Assembly: GCA_045110475.1 (NCBI GenBank) | Contig: JBGCGC010000049.1 | Coordinates: forward strand, 1 to 5,507 | Reading direction: 5' to 3' | Length of the DNA stretch: 5,507 nt | Source: Granulosicoccus sp045110475 | Lineage (GTDB): Bacteria; Pseudomonadota; Gammaproteobacteria; Granulosicoccales; Granulosicoccaceae | Shown: positions 1-5,507 of the stretch, one piece after another | Numbering within the stretch: position 1 is the stretch's first letter | Layout: each line of letters begins with the position of its first letter | Notes under the pieces: model-generated | Databases searched by the model: none | Told to the model about the DNA's origin: nothing | What the model saw: the letters and a program-made list of their open reading frames with translations, nothing else | Position numbers and translations under genes: made by a program

Positions 1-131
1 GCGAGAGTAGTCCAATTTTGAGTCAAATTTTGTGCTCATTTGAGGAGTTTAGCTGGCTAAGTGACGAAAATGAGCGCAAGATTTGGCCAAAAGTGGGCTG
101 CTCGTAGCCGATTGATTTCTGCCGCGCAGGC
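1..131 (+). repeat. Long imperfect palindromic repeat, copy 1
   Basis: The left arm (1-41) pairs with the right arm (68-108) through most of its length. The innermost 8 bp are perfect (GCTCATTT at 34-41, AAATGAGC at 68-75), and a small inner stem TTAG/CTAA sits at 49-52 and 57-60. The segment aligns in the same orientation with 1921-2059, sharing the start GCGAGAG, then AGTCCAAT, GAGTCA, GCTCATTTGAGG, ACGAAAATGAGCG, GGGCTGCT and a final CAGGC. It may extend left of the window. I do not recognise the family. It has no transposase and no integron attC core boxes (RYYYAAC/GTTRRRY) at its ends. It lies upstream of the CAP gene, so it could also act as a structured leader or terminator for whatever lies to the left. 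Confidence 0.7.
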
Positions 132-232
132 TCCTAGCGCAGATGTCCAATTTTTAATGTTACGGCGTCCATACAAACAAGAGCGATTTTGTAGATTCCA
201 TATACTGGGATTAACCGGGCAGCTTGGGGGGT

Positions 233-238
233 TTGACA
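233..238 (+). promoter_or_regulatory. Possible -35 box upstream of CAP gene
   Basis: A perfect TTGACA lies about 80 bp before the chosen start codon of the CAP gene, followed by A+T-rich DNA including a run of seven T. No good -10 hexamer sits at 16-18 bp spacing; the nearest A+T-rich candidate, TCAAAT at 261-266, is too far away. This is therefore only a weak promoter call. Confidence 0.2.
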
Positions 239-318
239 TTTCGAGCTGCATTTTTTTGCATCAAATCGGCTTTTATCTTACCTGCTGCATCCGACACTCA
301 CAAAATAGAGATCCGTTG

Positions 319-1890
319 ATGAAACGCTCCACCACTTTTACGCACTTTTTCTCGTTGCTAGCCCTTTTCGGGACATCAACAAGTTTCGCATTGTCACCAC
401 TTAACCCGCTTGATGACATCAAATGGGATGTCAATCCTGATGTTCCAGGCAATCAAGGCAGCGCGCCTGGCATCGAGGCCGGAAGTGTCGAGGCGGTTGA
501 AGCTGCATTCACGAACGCACGGCGAGCAGAAGAAGCTCAGCTGGGTATTACCGCCAACGCACTCGGCGCCCTGAACCTGCCATCTCAAAGCCGGTGGGAC
601 ACGATGACGGCTTCTGAAAAAGGCCTCATGCTCACGAACGCCGAGCGCACAGCACGAGACGGAGTCAACTATCCGGGTCATGGAGTCGTGCTCGGCCTGC
701 CGCTCGAAGCTGTTGAATCGCACCTGAACAAACTGGCAGAAGACTACGCCGAATATATGGCCAGCAATAATTTCTGGGCTCATGATGTACCCGGCAATAT
801 CACTGCCCCTCCGTTTGCCAACAGCGGTTCCTACAACCGAATTTCCAACCACCCGATCATTGGTGACAATGCAGTTGGCGCTGACTGCAGACAGTTCATC
901 AACTCCGCCGAGAACCTCTATATTTCTGCGTCAAGCGTTCAGAACGGCCCTATGCCCAAAACGTTGATAGAAAGTGCACTTTATGGCTTTCTATACGATG
1001 ACAAGTCCAGTAACTGGGGCCATCGAACCGCCATGTTCATTCAGGATGAGTCGATCTATCGTGGCTCCGGTTTCAACAACGATCATGGTCCCGGCAACAG
1101 TGAAGGATTTATGGGTATCGGGTTTGCGGGTCGCGGTGACGGCAGCTATAGCTTCTTTGATGGCAACGCCTATCCGACGCAATGGAACGTCGTATGGCTG
1201 GTGATGGACCCCGCAGATGACCCAGCGTGCAACTATGGCATTCCTTCCAAACTCTCTTTACCGGAATTTACCTGGCAGACCATCAGCCTGCCCGCCACAC
1301 CTCCAGAAAGTGCCAATACAGTTGCAGATATATTTGGCGACGATATTCCCGGGGACTATGGCTCAACATGGAGAGTATGGGCGTGGGATGCATCAGCCGG
1401 CACTGCCGGCGACTATTTTGATCCGGGTAGTGATGGTGTCCTTGAGACCGGTCGCGCTTACTGGATTATTCAGGGTACTGGCTCCACGGTGTCGCTGGAT
1501 ATGCCAATTGGCAGTAATCGCACGCAGGTAGCAGAAGGCGATGCATGTATGGCCCCGTTACCCGGAGGATGTCGTGAGCATGCCTTGACAGCCAGTGCCA
1601 GCGGTCAATGGAATATGCTGGGGAATCCGTTTTATACCCGTCCATCGGTTGATTCGTTCCGGGTCACAACAACAGCCGGTATATGCGCTGACACAGATGG
1701 ATGCTCCATGACCGAAGCGGCTGATGAGTCGGTAGCAAACGTTGAGCAGAGTGTATTCTGGAAACACGACGAATCGGGGTACACGGCAATAGGTCCTGGT
1801 CAGCAAATGGAACCTTGGGTTGGATACTGGAATGCGGTCTTGCCAGGTGGGAATGGAGCCAGTCCCGCATTGCACATTCCCAGAAACTGA
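319..1890 (+). CDS. Secreted CAP/SCP-domain protein with W/GYW-rich C-terminal region
   Basis: This 523-residue exported protein starts at the ATG that gives a classic signal peptide: Lys/Arg at 2-3, a hydrophobic core to about residue 18, and likely cleavage after SFA (residue 24). The frame stays open upstream to 61, but that stretch lies in the palindromic repeat and has no signal peptide, so I reject it. The ribosome site is weak (AGAG about 10 nt upstream). Residues about 100-298 resemble a CAP (SCP/PR-1, YkwD-like) domain: NAER at 107-110, a helix ending FWAHD with His155, AENL at 198-201, NWGHR at 232-236 with His235, and a final strand VVWLVMD. His155, Glu198 and His235 fit the usual CAP cavity residues. 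Residues 316-520 hold two similar halves, each opening with a Trp strand and closing in YW or GYW, of a type I cannot name. Six Cys outside the signal suggest disulfides and a periplasmic or extracellular site. Enzymatic activity of bacterial CAP proteins is generally unknown; the substrate here is not inferable. Confidence 0.9.
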   Translation: MKRSTTFTHFFSLLALFGTSTSFALSPLNPLDDIKWDVNPDVPGNQGSAPGIEAGSVEAVEAAFTNARRAEEAQLGITANALGALNLPSQSRWDTMTASEKGLMLTNAERTARDGVNYPGHGVVLGLPLEAVESHLNKLAEDYAEYMASNNFWAHDVPGNITAPPFANSGSYNRISNHPIIGDNAVGADCRQFINSAENLYISASSVQNGPMPKTLIESALYGFLYDDKSSNWGHRTAMFIQDESIYRGSGFNNDHGPGNSEGFMGIGFAGRGDGSYSFFDGNAYPTQWNVVWLVMDPADDPACNYGIPSKLSLPEFTWQTISLPATPPESANTVADIFGDDIPGDYGSTWRVWAWDASAGTAGDYFDPGSDGVLETGRAYWIIQGTGSTVSLDMPIGSNRTQVAEGDACMAPLPGGCREHALTASASGQWNMLGNPFYTRPSVDSFRVTTTAGICADTDGCSMTEAADESVANVEQSVFWKHDESGYTAIGPGQQMEPWVGYWNAVLPGGNGASPALHIPRN

Positions 1891-1903
1891 CCAGGAGTCT
1901 GTG

Positions 1904-1918
1904 CGGTAGAAAATACCG
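1904..1918 (+). terminator. Small hairpin just after the CAP gene
   Basis: CGGTA (1904-1908), loop GAAAA, TACCG (1914-1918), beginning 13 bp past the stop codon. It has no T-run and is only 5 bp long, so a terminator role is doubtful. It runs directly into the larger palindrome starting at 1921, which may be the real 3' structure of the transcript. Confidence 0.25.
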
Positions 1919-1920
1919 TC

Positions 1921-2059
1921 GCGAGAGCAGTCCAATGCGAGTCAGTTATTGTCGCTCATTTGAGGCGCTTAGTAGGCCTAAGTCATAAGTAACGAAAATG
2001 AGCGATTAAACTGACGGACGTGGGGCTGCTTGTAGCGGATTTCGTGCGGCCGCCCAGGC
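1921..2059 (+). repeat. Long imperfect palindromic repeat, copy 2
   Basis: This is a diverged direct copy of 1-131. Arms at 1921-1961 and 1996-2036 pair, with a perfect 9-bp inner section CGCTCATTT (1953-1961)/AAATGAGCG (1996-2004), a perfect 7-bp section GTCAGTT (1941-1947)/AACTGAC (2009-2015), and an inner hairpin CTTAG (1968-1972)/CTAAG (1978-1982). Relative to copy 1, changes in one arm are matched by changes in the other, so the fold is better kept than the sequence. It begins 30 bp after the CAP stop codon. I see no transposase and no obvious target duplication. It could be a REP- or MITE-like element, a recombination site, or a 3' RNA structure. Confidence 0.75.
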
Positions 2060-2064
2060 AAGGA

Positions 2065-2097
2065 GCTGATCGCAGCCCGGCTGATCGCAGCCGGGCT
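2065..2097. repeat. 15-bp tandem repeat containing a perfect hairpin
   Basis: The 15-bp unit GCTGATCGCAGCCSG occurs twice in tandem (2065-2079, 2080-2094; they differ at one base). The duplication also creates a perfect 9-bp hairpin, AGCCCGGCT (2074-2082)/AGCCGGGCT (2089-2097), with loop GATCGC. No T-run follows. A wider perfect 10-bp inverted repeat, GTAGCGGATT (2032-2041)/AATCCGCTAC (2142-2151), encloses it, so this DNA can extrude or fold as one large structure at the end of repeat copy 2. Confidence 0.6.
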
Positions 2098-2230
2098 AAA
2101 CACTTCACTACATTTCTGGCCAAGGCGCGCAGCCTGAACAGAATCCGCTACTGACTAATGGGATGTGCGGGGCCGGGGCCTACCGGAAGGGATTGATTTG
2201 AGCAGGCGTGACCGTGATTTCATGACAGAT

Positions 2231-2467
2231 TCAGGTTAGGAGCTTGTCGCTGATTTGACAGACTGGGTCTGGACCCACTCGCTCATTTGCACAAACGGAC
2301 GCCATTCTGAAAAAGCTCGCATACCTTGATGTCGCAGAAACATCATCGATCTCGCGAGACGCTTTTGCGCGCTGCTTAAGAGTATTTAAGGCGATCACTG
2401 CGTCACCGAGAGTTTGTGCTACCAAGTGTGGTGCTGCAGAAACCAGACGTGTGATCTCGCGCATCAT
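2231..2467 (-). CDS. Doubtful small ORF, 78 residues, unknown
   Basis: An open frame on the minus strand encodes 78 residues beginning MMREITRLV. The first two thirds look helical and of ordinary composition (VAQTLGDAVIALNTLKQRAK), which is why it is listed. There is only a weak purine stretch (GAGATGG) before the start, no signal peptide, no membrane segment, and no motif I recognise. The C-terminal third looks random, so it may be a decayed remnant or chance. It lies between the palindromic repeats and the hairpin cluster with no operon partner. Confidence 0.2.
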   Translation of the reverse strand: MMREITRLVSAAPHLVAQTLGDAVIALNTLKQRAKASREIDDVSATSRYASFFRMASVCANERVGPDPVCQISDKLLT

Positions 2468-2495
2468 TGCTAACCATCTCTAGCAGCGAAGGCGG

Positions 2496-2651
2496 ATGAA
2501 TGAGGAGAGGCTTAAAGCCAAGTCAGGCTTGTATAACCTGAGAGCTCTGCGTCTTGCGAATGTCGATATTCACAGACCGGGGGGCGACAATCAGATACTT
2601 GGGTATATCACAAAGCGTCTAATGAACACAACTCCTGATCTGGACGCTTGA
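2496..2651 (+). CDS. Doubtful 51-residue ORF ending at a strong hairpin
   Basis: The short frame begins with ATG at 2496, is preceded in frame by TAG at 2481-2483, and ends with TGA at 2649-2651, two bases before a 47-bp palindrome that could terminate its transcript. The peptide starts MNEERLKAK and is charged, with a mid-section VDIHRPGGDNQILGYITKRL. GAAGG lies only three bases before the ATG, too close for a normal ribosome site. No family is recognised. Its position next to the hairpin is suggestive, but chance is the simpler reading. Confidence 0.18.
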   Translation: MNEERLKAKSGLYNLRALRLANVDIHRPGGDNQILGYITKRLMNTTPDLDA

Positions 2652-2653
2652 TT

Positions 2654-2700
2654 GTAGTTGCAGGAAGTCGTGCGGGAAACCCGCACGACTTCCTGACTAC
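2654..2700. terminator. Perfect 16-bp hairpin with extended arms
   Basis: CAGGAAGTCGTGCGGG (2661-2676), loop AAA, CCCGCACGACTTCCTG (2680-2695). The pairing is extended by GTAGT (2654-2658) and ACTAC (2696-2700), with a two-base bulge TG. There is no T-run on either side, so it is not a textbook intrinsic terminator. Its place beyond the 3' end of the minus-strand TSP3 gene suggests a bidirectional transcript barrier or mRNA-end stabiliser. Confidence 0.6.
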
Positions 2701-2703
2701 CTA

Positions 2704-2722
2704 TGAGATGAAAACCATCTCA
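2704..2722. terminator. Second hairpin after TSP3 gene
   Basis: TGAGATG (2704-2710), loop AAAAC, CATCTCA (2716-2722): a perfect 7-bp stem. It is the middle of three consecutive hairpins past the 3' end of the minus-strand pseudogene. No T-run follows on the minus strand, so the terminator role is inferred from position only. Confidence 0.4.
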
Positions 2723-2731
2723 GAACTTCAC

Positions 2732-2749
2732 TGTAATCGACTGATTACA
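2732..2749. terminator. First hairpin after TSP3 gene
   Basis: TGTAATC (2732-2738), loop GACT, GATTACA (2743-2749): a perfect 7-bp stem 11 bp past the stop codon of the minus-strand TSP3 pseudogene. It is the closest of three stacked hairpins. It lacks a T-run. It could alternatively be an operator-like palindrome. Confidence 0.4.
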
Positions 2750-3174
2750 TAAGACGCTTCTTACTTGTTGAAGTCATCCGTTGGGTCAAGAGGATCAGAC
2801 CCGGCGGCAACTTCTACACCGTCTCGTAAACCACCGCCGTCTGTGTCGGACTTGAGCGGATTAGTGAAGTAGATAATGACCTCTTCTATATCAGTCAATT
2901 GATCATTATCTGTATCCGCTCTCAGAGGATCAGTCTCTGATGTTCTTAGTTCAAATCGATCATTGAACCCGTCACCATCAGTGTCTCTATCCAGCGGATT
3001 GGTCTTTGAACCTCTAACTTCGAACTTGTCTGAAAGCCCGTCGTTATCAGTATCAGGATCGTTCGGATCCGTACCTAACGCAAGTTCCTCTTCATCGGTG
3101 AGTCCATCACCATCATTATCCATTGGACCATTGATGTCGTCGGATGGATCGTTAGGATCAGTTCCCATGTTGAC

Positions 3175-3214
3175 TTCCGTGCCGTCATTGACACTTCCGT
3201 GCCGTCATTGACAC
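3175..3214. repeat. 20-bp perfect tandem duplication
   Basis: The unit TTCCGTGCCGTCATTGACAC stands twice without a gap (3175-3194, 3195-3214), followed by the start of a third (TTCCG). With one copy, the minus strand reads GGSVNDGTEVNMGTDP, a normal TSP3-type unit. With two, the frame shifts by +2. It is probably replication slippage inside repetitive coding DNA. Confidence 0.9.
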
Positions 3215-3326
3215 TTCCGCCGTCTGTATCCGGGTTGTTCGGATCCGTGTTGTAGATAATGACCTCTTCTCTATCCGTCAGACCATCGTCATCTGTATCT
3301 CTCTTCAGAGGATCAGTATTGGATGC

Positions 3327-3399
3327 GTATACCAGTGAAAGCTGCCACCCATTCCAGTCGAAGGTTGCCACCCGGACCAGGGCAAAGCTGCCACCCTGC
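3327..3399. mobile_element. 73-bp insertion, likely IS-end remnant with triple 10-bp repeats
   Basis: Inside the TSP3 gene, 73 bp interrupt the repeat code; taking them out restores an uninterrupted repeat unit. The boundary is ambiguous by the three bases TGC, present at 3324-3326 and 3397-3399, which may be a short target duplication. The insert holds GYTGCCACCC three times at exact 23-bp steps: 3341-3350, 3364-3373 and 3387-3396. Regularly spaced repeats of this sort are known as transposase-binding sites in the ends of IS21-family elements, and the GGGTGGCAGCTTT motif on the minus strand fits my memory of such ends. No transposase gene is present. It may be a solo end left by internal deletion or a small non-autonomous element. 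Confidence 0.65.
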
Positions 3400-4401
3400 A
3401 TCGACTTCCTCTCCATCGCTAACACCACCAGCATCTGTGTCAGGGTTATTTGGATCGGTGCCGTAGACATCAACTTCCTGACCGTCTAGCAGGCCGTCGT
3501 CATCGCTGTCTGGATCTAGTGGATCAGTGAGAGTCGTGTTTACCTCGTCACCATCTGAAAGACCATCGCCATCTGTATCTGAACTGAACGGGTCAGTGCC
3601 CAGGTTGATTTCTTCTATGTCGGACAGGCCGTCGTTGTCAGAATCACCGGATACGACAAAACCATCAAGCGCCATGAGCGCGCAGATTTGGTCTCTTTGG
3701 TTTACCGCATCATAAACACCAAAAGAGAACACGAGGGTTTCCGCTTCGGCGGTAAACGTGTAGGTCTGCTTGACCCAAGTCTGGTTTCCCTCACCCTCGT
3801 AGGAGTGCGGCTGCGTATTGTAGGCCGTGTCACTTTCAAAAGCGTCATCTTGTCCGCCACGGTCGTAAGGGTTGATTGCCAAACGCCAGAAACCGTCATC
3901 GGTGTATCTGGAGGCTTCCCGAGTGCCAGCAACGCCTGCATTCGCGGTGTAGAAGCAAACGGTGTAAGTGTTTCCAGGGACAAAACCTGTGAGGGTCCTT
4001 GAGAGATTGTTCCCAACGTTGCCAAAGTACTTGCTTGAGCCACCTACGACAAATTCGCCACATTCGGGGGATGCCCGCAAGCCGCGCGCAATGTAGTTTT
4101 TGTTGTGGTCGTGATGGCCACCGTTTTGGGATGACGTGAAATTCTCGTTCATCCAGGAGATATAACCTTGCCAGTAGGGCGGCTCGTTATCGTCGTTGTA
4201 GTACCACGGGTTAGGTCTGTGGCTGCCGTTCAGGTCGTTAAACCCGTCGGTGAGCTACGCATTAACCAGCGTTCCGTTCGGGCTGTGCGACCCGTGGTTA
4301 TCTTCTTTAGCACTCGACGTCACCGGCGCTACAGCCGCCGCGACCCCTATCGCACAGCTAATTAGCGTCATGACGCCATGCTGATGTAGTTTAAATTTCA
4401 T

Positions 4402-5399
4402 GCATCTCTCTACTTTGGTCGGTATTAAAAGCAGCTTGAATCTCTCGCTGGAACATCCAGAACATAGGCTCGAGAAGGGCTGATCTAACCGAGAATGACA
4501 TTGGTAAAGGTTGGGTACGCTCAGTTACAAATTGGTCTGAAATGAAAAAATAACGTTGTTATCGAACATGAGTGTCAAGTTGGAGCCATTTCTACCATCT
4601 GAGCTTGTGCCATCAAAGAAAACTAGCCAGAAACGGGTGATCCAACACTAAAAATGACTGTTTACCGCGTAATCTGACAATATCGGCACCGTGTATCACC
4701 TCTAACAGGACATTTTTTACAAGCTGAAGTTGAAAAAAACTTCATTCGCTTCGTTGACAGATTGTAACGGTTGCATCAGGGCGAGGTTACCTTAGATGTA
4801 ACTCAAGTGCATCTTGTCAAATCAAAATATTTGTATCACCAAAACCAAAACAACTACGCTGTCTCTAAACCCGGTTTTTCTGCAACATGACAAGCTCTTG
4901 AAAATCATTAGCTTTCTTTCCTAATATCAACAAGTTGTCAAAATCTTGCTGTTGTAAAATTATTTTTTTCAGCACCGTCTCATTTGTGTGTTTTTTACAA
5001 CAAAACAGTGCTAACGATGGTGAAGCATGACTCAATTGGCGTCTGAAAAGTTCCCCGCCTGTCATTCGCAGAAATGTTCCCTGTAAAACCCAGGTTGGCT
5101 TAACTGGCGCGAATTGCTGAATTTATTCGCTGAGTCTGAACATTAGCCAGACTTATTCATGTACCCACGCAGGCTGCTGTGCGTAAGGTGCAATGTCCTC
5201 CGGTGCCTGCTTGCGCACAAACAGCGGGATACAGGAAACGCCCCCAAACGACTTAATACCCTTTGGGGCAATTTATCGGGCGTGCGTTTGCAGGATTTCC
5301 AGACATTAATCGTATCGAAATTCCTGTCGAAATCAAACGCCAGGCGATTTCGGATGCGCAGATTACCTAGTGTAGTGTGACCTTCAAACGCTTCAAACA
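4402..5399. other. Non-coding stretch of about 1 kb
   Basis: I see no convincing gene here. The part next to the TSP3 start (4402-4500) should hold its minus-strand promoter, but no clear -35/-10 pair stands out. Positions 4500-5050 are visibly A+T-rich. Local structures are a hairpin TGAAGTT/AACTTCA (4725-4731, 4738-4744; loop GAAAAA), an isolated TTGACA at 4754-4759 with no good -10, AGTCTG/CAGACT around 5131-5153, and CCCCAAA/TTTGGGG (5242-5248, 5262-5268). Two open frames, 4865-5065 (-) and 5159-5380 (+), have unconvincing ribosome sites and no protein-like features. Horizontal acquisition or gene loss could explain the region. Confidence 0.5.
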
Positions 5400-5498
5400 G
5401 CGGTTTGTCCAGGGGTCAGCCGCTAGGCGTGAGCTCGAAAAGGTATCGGGTATACCTTGAGAGCGAGCAACAACGCGGATGACCCCTGGACGAGCCGC
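5400..5498. repeat. 99-bp long hairpin / inverted-repeat element
   Basis: GTCCAGGGGTCA (5407-5418) pairs perfectly with TGACCCCTGGAC (5480-5491). The pairing continues outward for seven positions (GCGGTTT 5400-5406 with GAGCCGC 5492-5498, two of them G-T) and inward with CCGC (5420-5423)/GCGG (5475-5478). Inside sit GCTCG (5433-5437)/CGAGC (5464-5468) and AAGGTAT (5440-5446)/ATACCTT (5452-5458) around loop CGGGT. It has no coding capacity. The nested layout is like that of the palindromes at 1-131 and 1921-2059, but the sequence is different. A MITE, a structured recombination site or a REP-like element are all possible. Confidence 0.7.
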
Positions 5499-5507
5499 CC
5501 TTCGGGA

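Larger units (their letters stand above)
2761..4401 (-). pseudogene. Broken gene for secreted TSP3-repeat (calcium-binding) protein
   Basis: With its lesions removed the gene encodes about 515 residues. ATG at 4401 has AGAGAG four bases upstream and opens a signal peptide with likely cleavage after SSA (about residue 31). Residues about 84-250 look like a beta-sandwich binding module (strand LTGFVPGNTYTVCFYTA; late strand ALDGFVVSG). From residue 253 to the end run Asp-rich units of the DxDxDGLxDxxEV...TDP type, typical of thrombospondin type 3 calcium-binding repeats in adhesins and surface proteins. Three lesions break it: TAG at codon 49 (4257-4255), a 73-bp insertion after residue 335 (3327-3399) that shifts frame and meets TGA at 3313-3315, and a 20-bp tandem duplication (3175-3214) that returns the downstream part to the original frame. 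Removing the insertion gives EVDA-SNTDP, in register with the neighbouring EVDVYGTDP and EVIIYNTDP. A residual 279-residue frame from 4152 lacks a signal peptide and is unlikely to function. Confidence 0.88.

Noticed and set aside
61..318. N-terminal extension of the CAP frame to an ATG at 70 or the frame opening at 61
   Set aside because: It overlaps the palindromic repeat, has no protein-like composition, and would bury the clear signal peptide that starts at 319.
394..852. 152-residue minus-strand ORF opposite the CAP gene
   Set aside because: It is the antisense shadow of the CAP coding sequence, whose own frame has a signal peptide and domain motifs.
1..2059. Integron attC sites
   Set aside because: The palindromes fit by size and fold, but I find no RYYYAAC/GTTRRRY core boxes at their ends and no integrase gene in the window.
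2253..2292. Possible third copy of the CAP-flanking repeat (CGCTCATTTG near 2279 and a TGGGTC/GACCCA palindrome)
   Set aside because: Only about ten bases match and the paired AAATGAGCG arm is missing, so similarity is too short.
2963..3211. Ser/Pro-rich plus-strand ORFs opposite the TSP3 repeats
   Set aside because: They are the antisense reading of Asp/Gly-rich repeats, not real proteins.
3341..3396. CRISPR-like array of three spaced repeats
   Set aside because: The repeats are only 10 bp with 13-bp spacers, sit inside a broken gene as part of a 73-bp insert, and no cas genes are present.
4865..5065. 66-residue minus-strand ORF
   Set aside because: It lies in A+T-rich DNA, has only a distant purine stretch before the start, and shows no recognisable motif or neighbour; most likely chance.
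5159..5380. 73-residue plus-strand ORF
   Set aside because: No ribosome binding site, Arg/Leu/Cys-rich composition typical of non-coding frames, and overlap with inverted repeats.

Overview
The window looks like an accessory stretch of a Gram-negative bacterial chromosome, most likely a marine-type gammaproteobacterium. That guess rests on style only: a secreted CAP-domain protein with a W/GYW-rich C-terminal region, and a secreted thrombospondin type 3 (TSP3) calcium-repeat protein. No marker gene is present, so the taxonomy is weak. Coding density is low, and palindromic, duplicated and broken DNA make up much of the window.

Layout. Positions 1-131 hold one copy of a long imperfect palindrome. 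Positions 319-1890 (+) encode the one convincing intact gene, a 523-residue exported CAP/SCP-like protein. Positions 1921-2059 hold a second, diverged, same-orientation copy of the first palindrome, so the CAP gene is bracketed by them. Positions 2060-2760 are mostly non-coding, with several perfect hairpins and two doubtful small ORFs. Positions 4401-2761 (-) are a broken gene for a secreted protein with a beta-sandwich-like region and about ten TSP3-like Asp-rich repeats. It carries three separate lesions: a nonsense TAG at codon 49, a 73-bp insertion that looks like a piece of an insertion sequence end, and a 20-bp tandem duplication. Removing the two insertions gives a continuous repeat protein apart from the TAG. 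Positions 4402-5399 are A+T-rich at first and show no convincing gene. Positions 5400-5498 form another long hairpin, unrelated or only distantly related in sequence to the first two.

The CAP gene and the TSP3 pseudogene converge on the hairpin-rich 1.9-2.75 kb region. Both products would have been exported, but nothing shows that they work together. The best candidates for something undescribed are the two CAP-flanking palindromes, whose arms differ in sequence yet keep pairing through compensatory changes, and the decay of the TSP3 gene, where the two insertions (73 + 20 = 93 bp) sum to a multiple of three.
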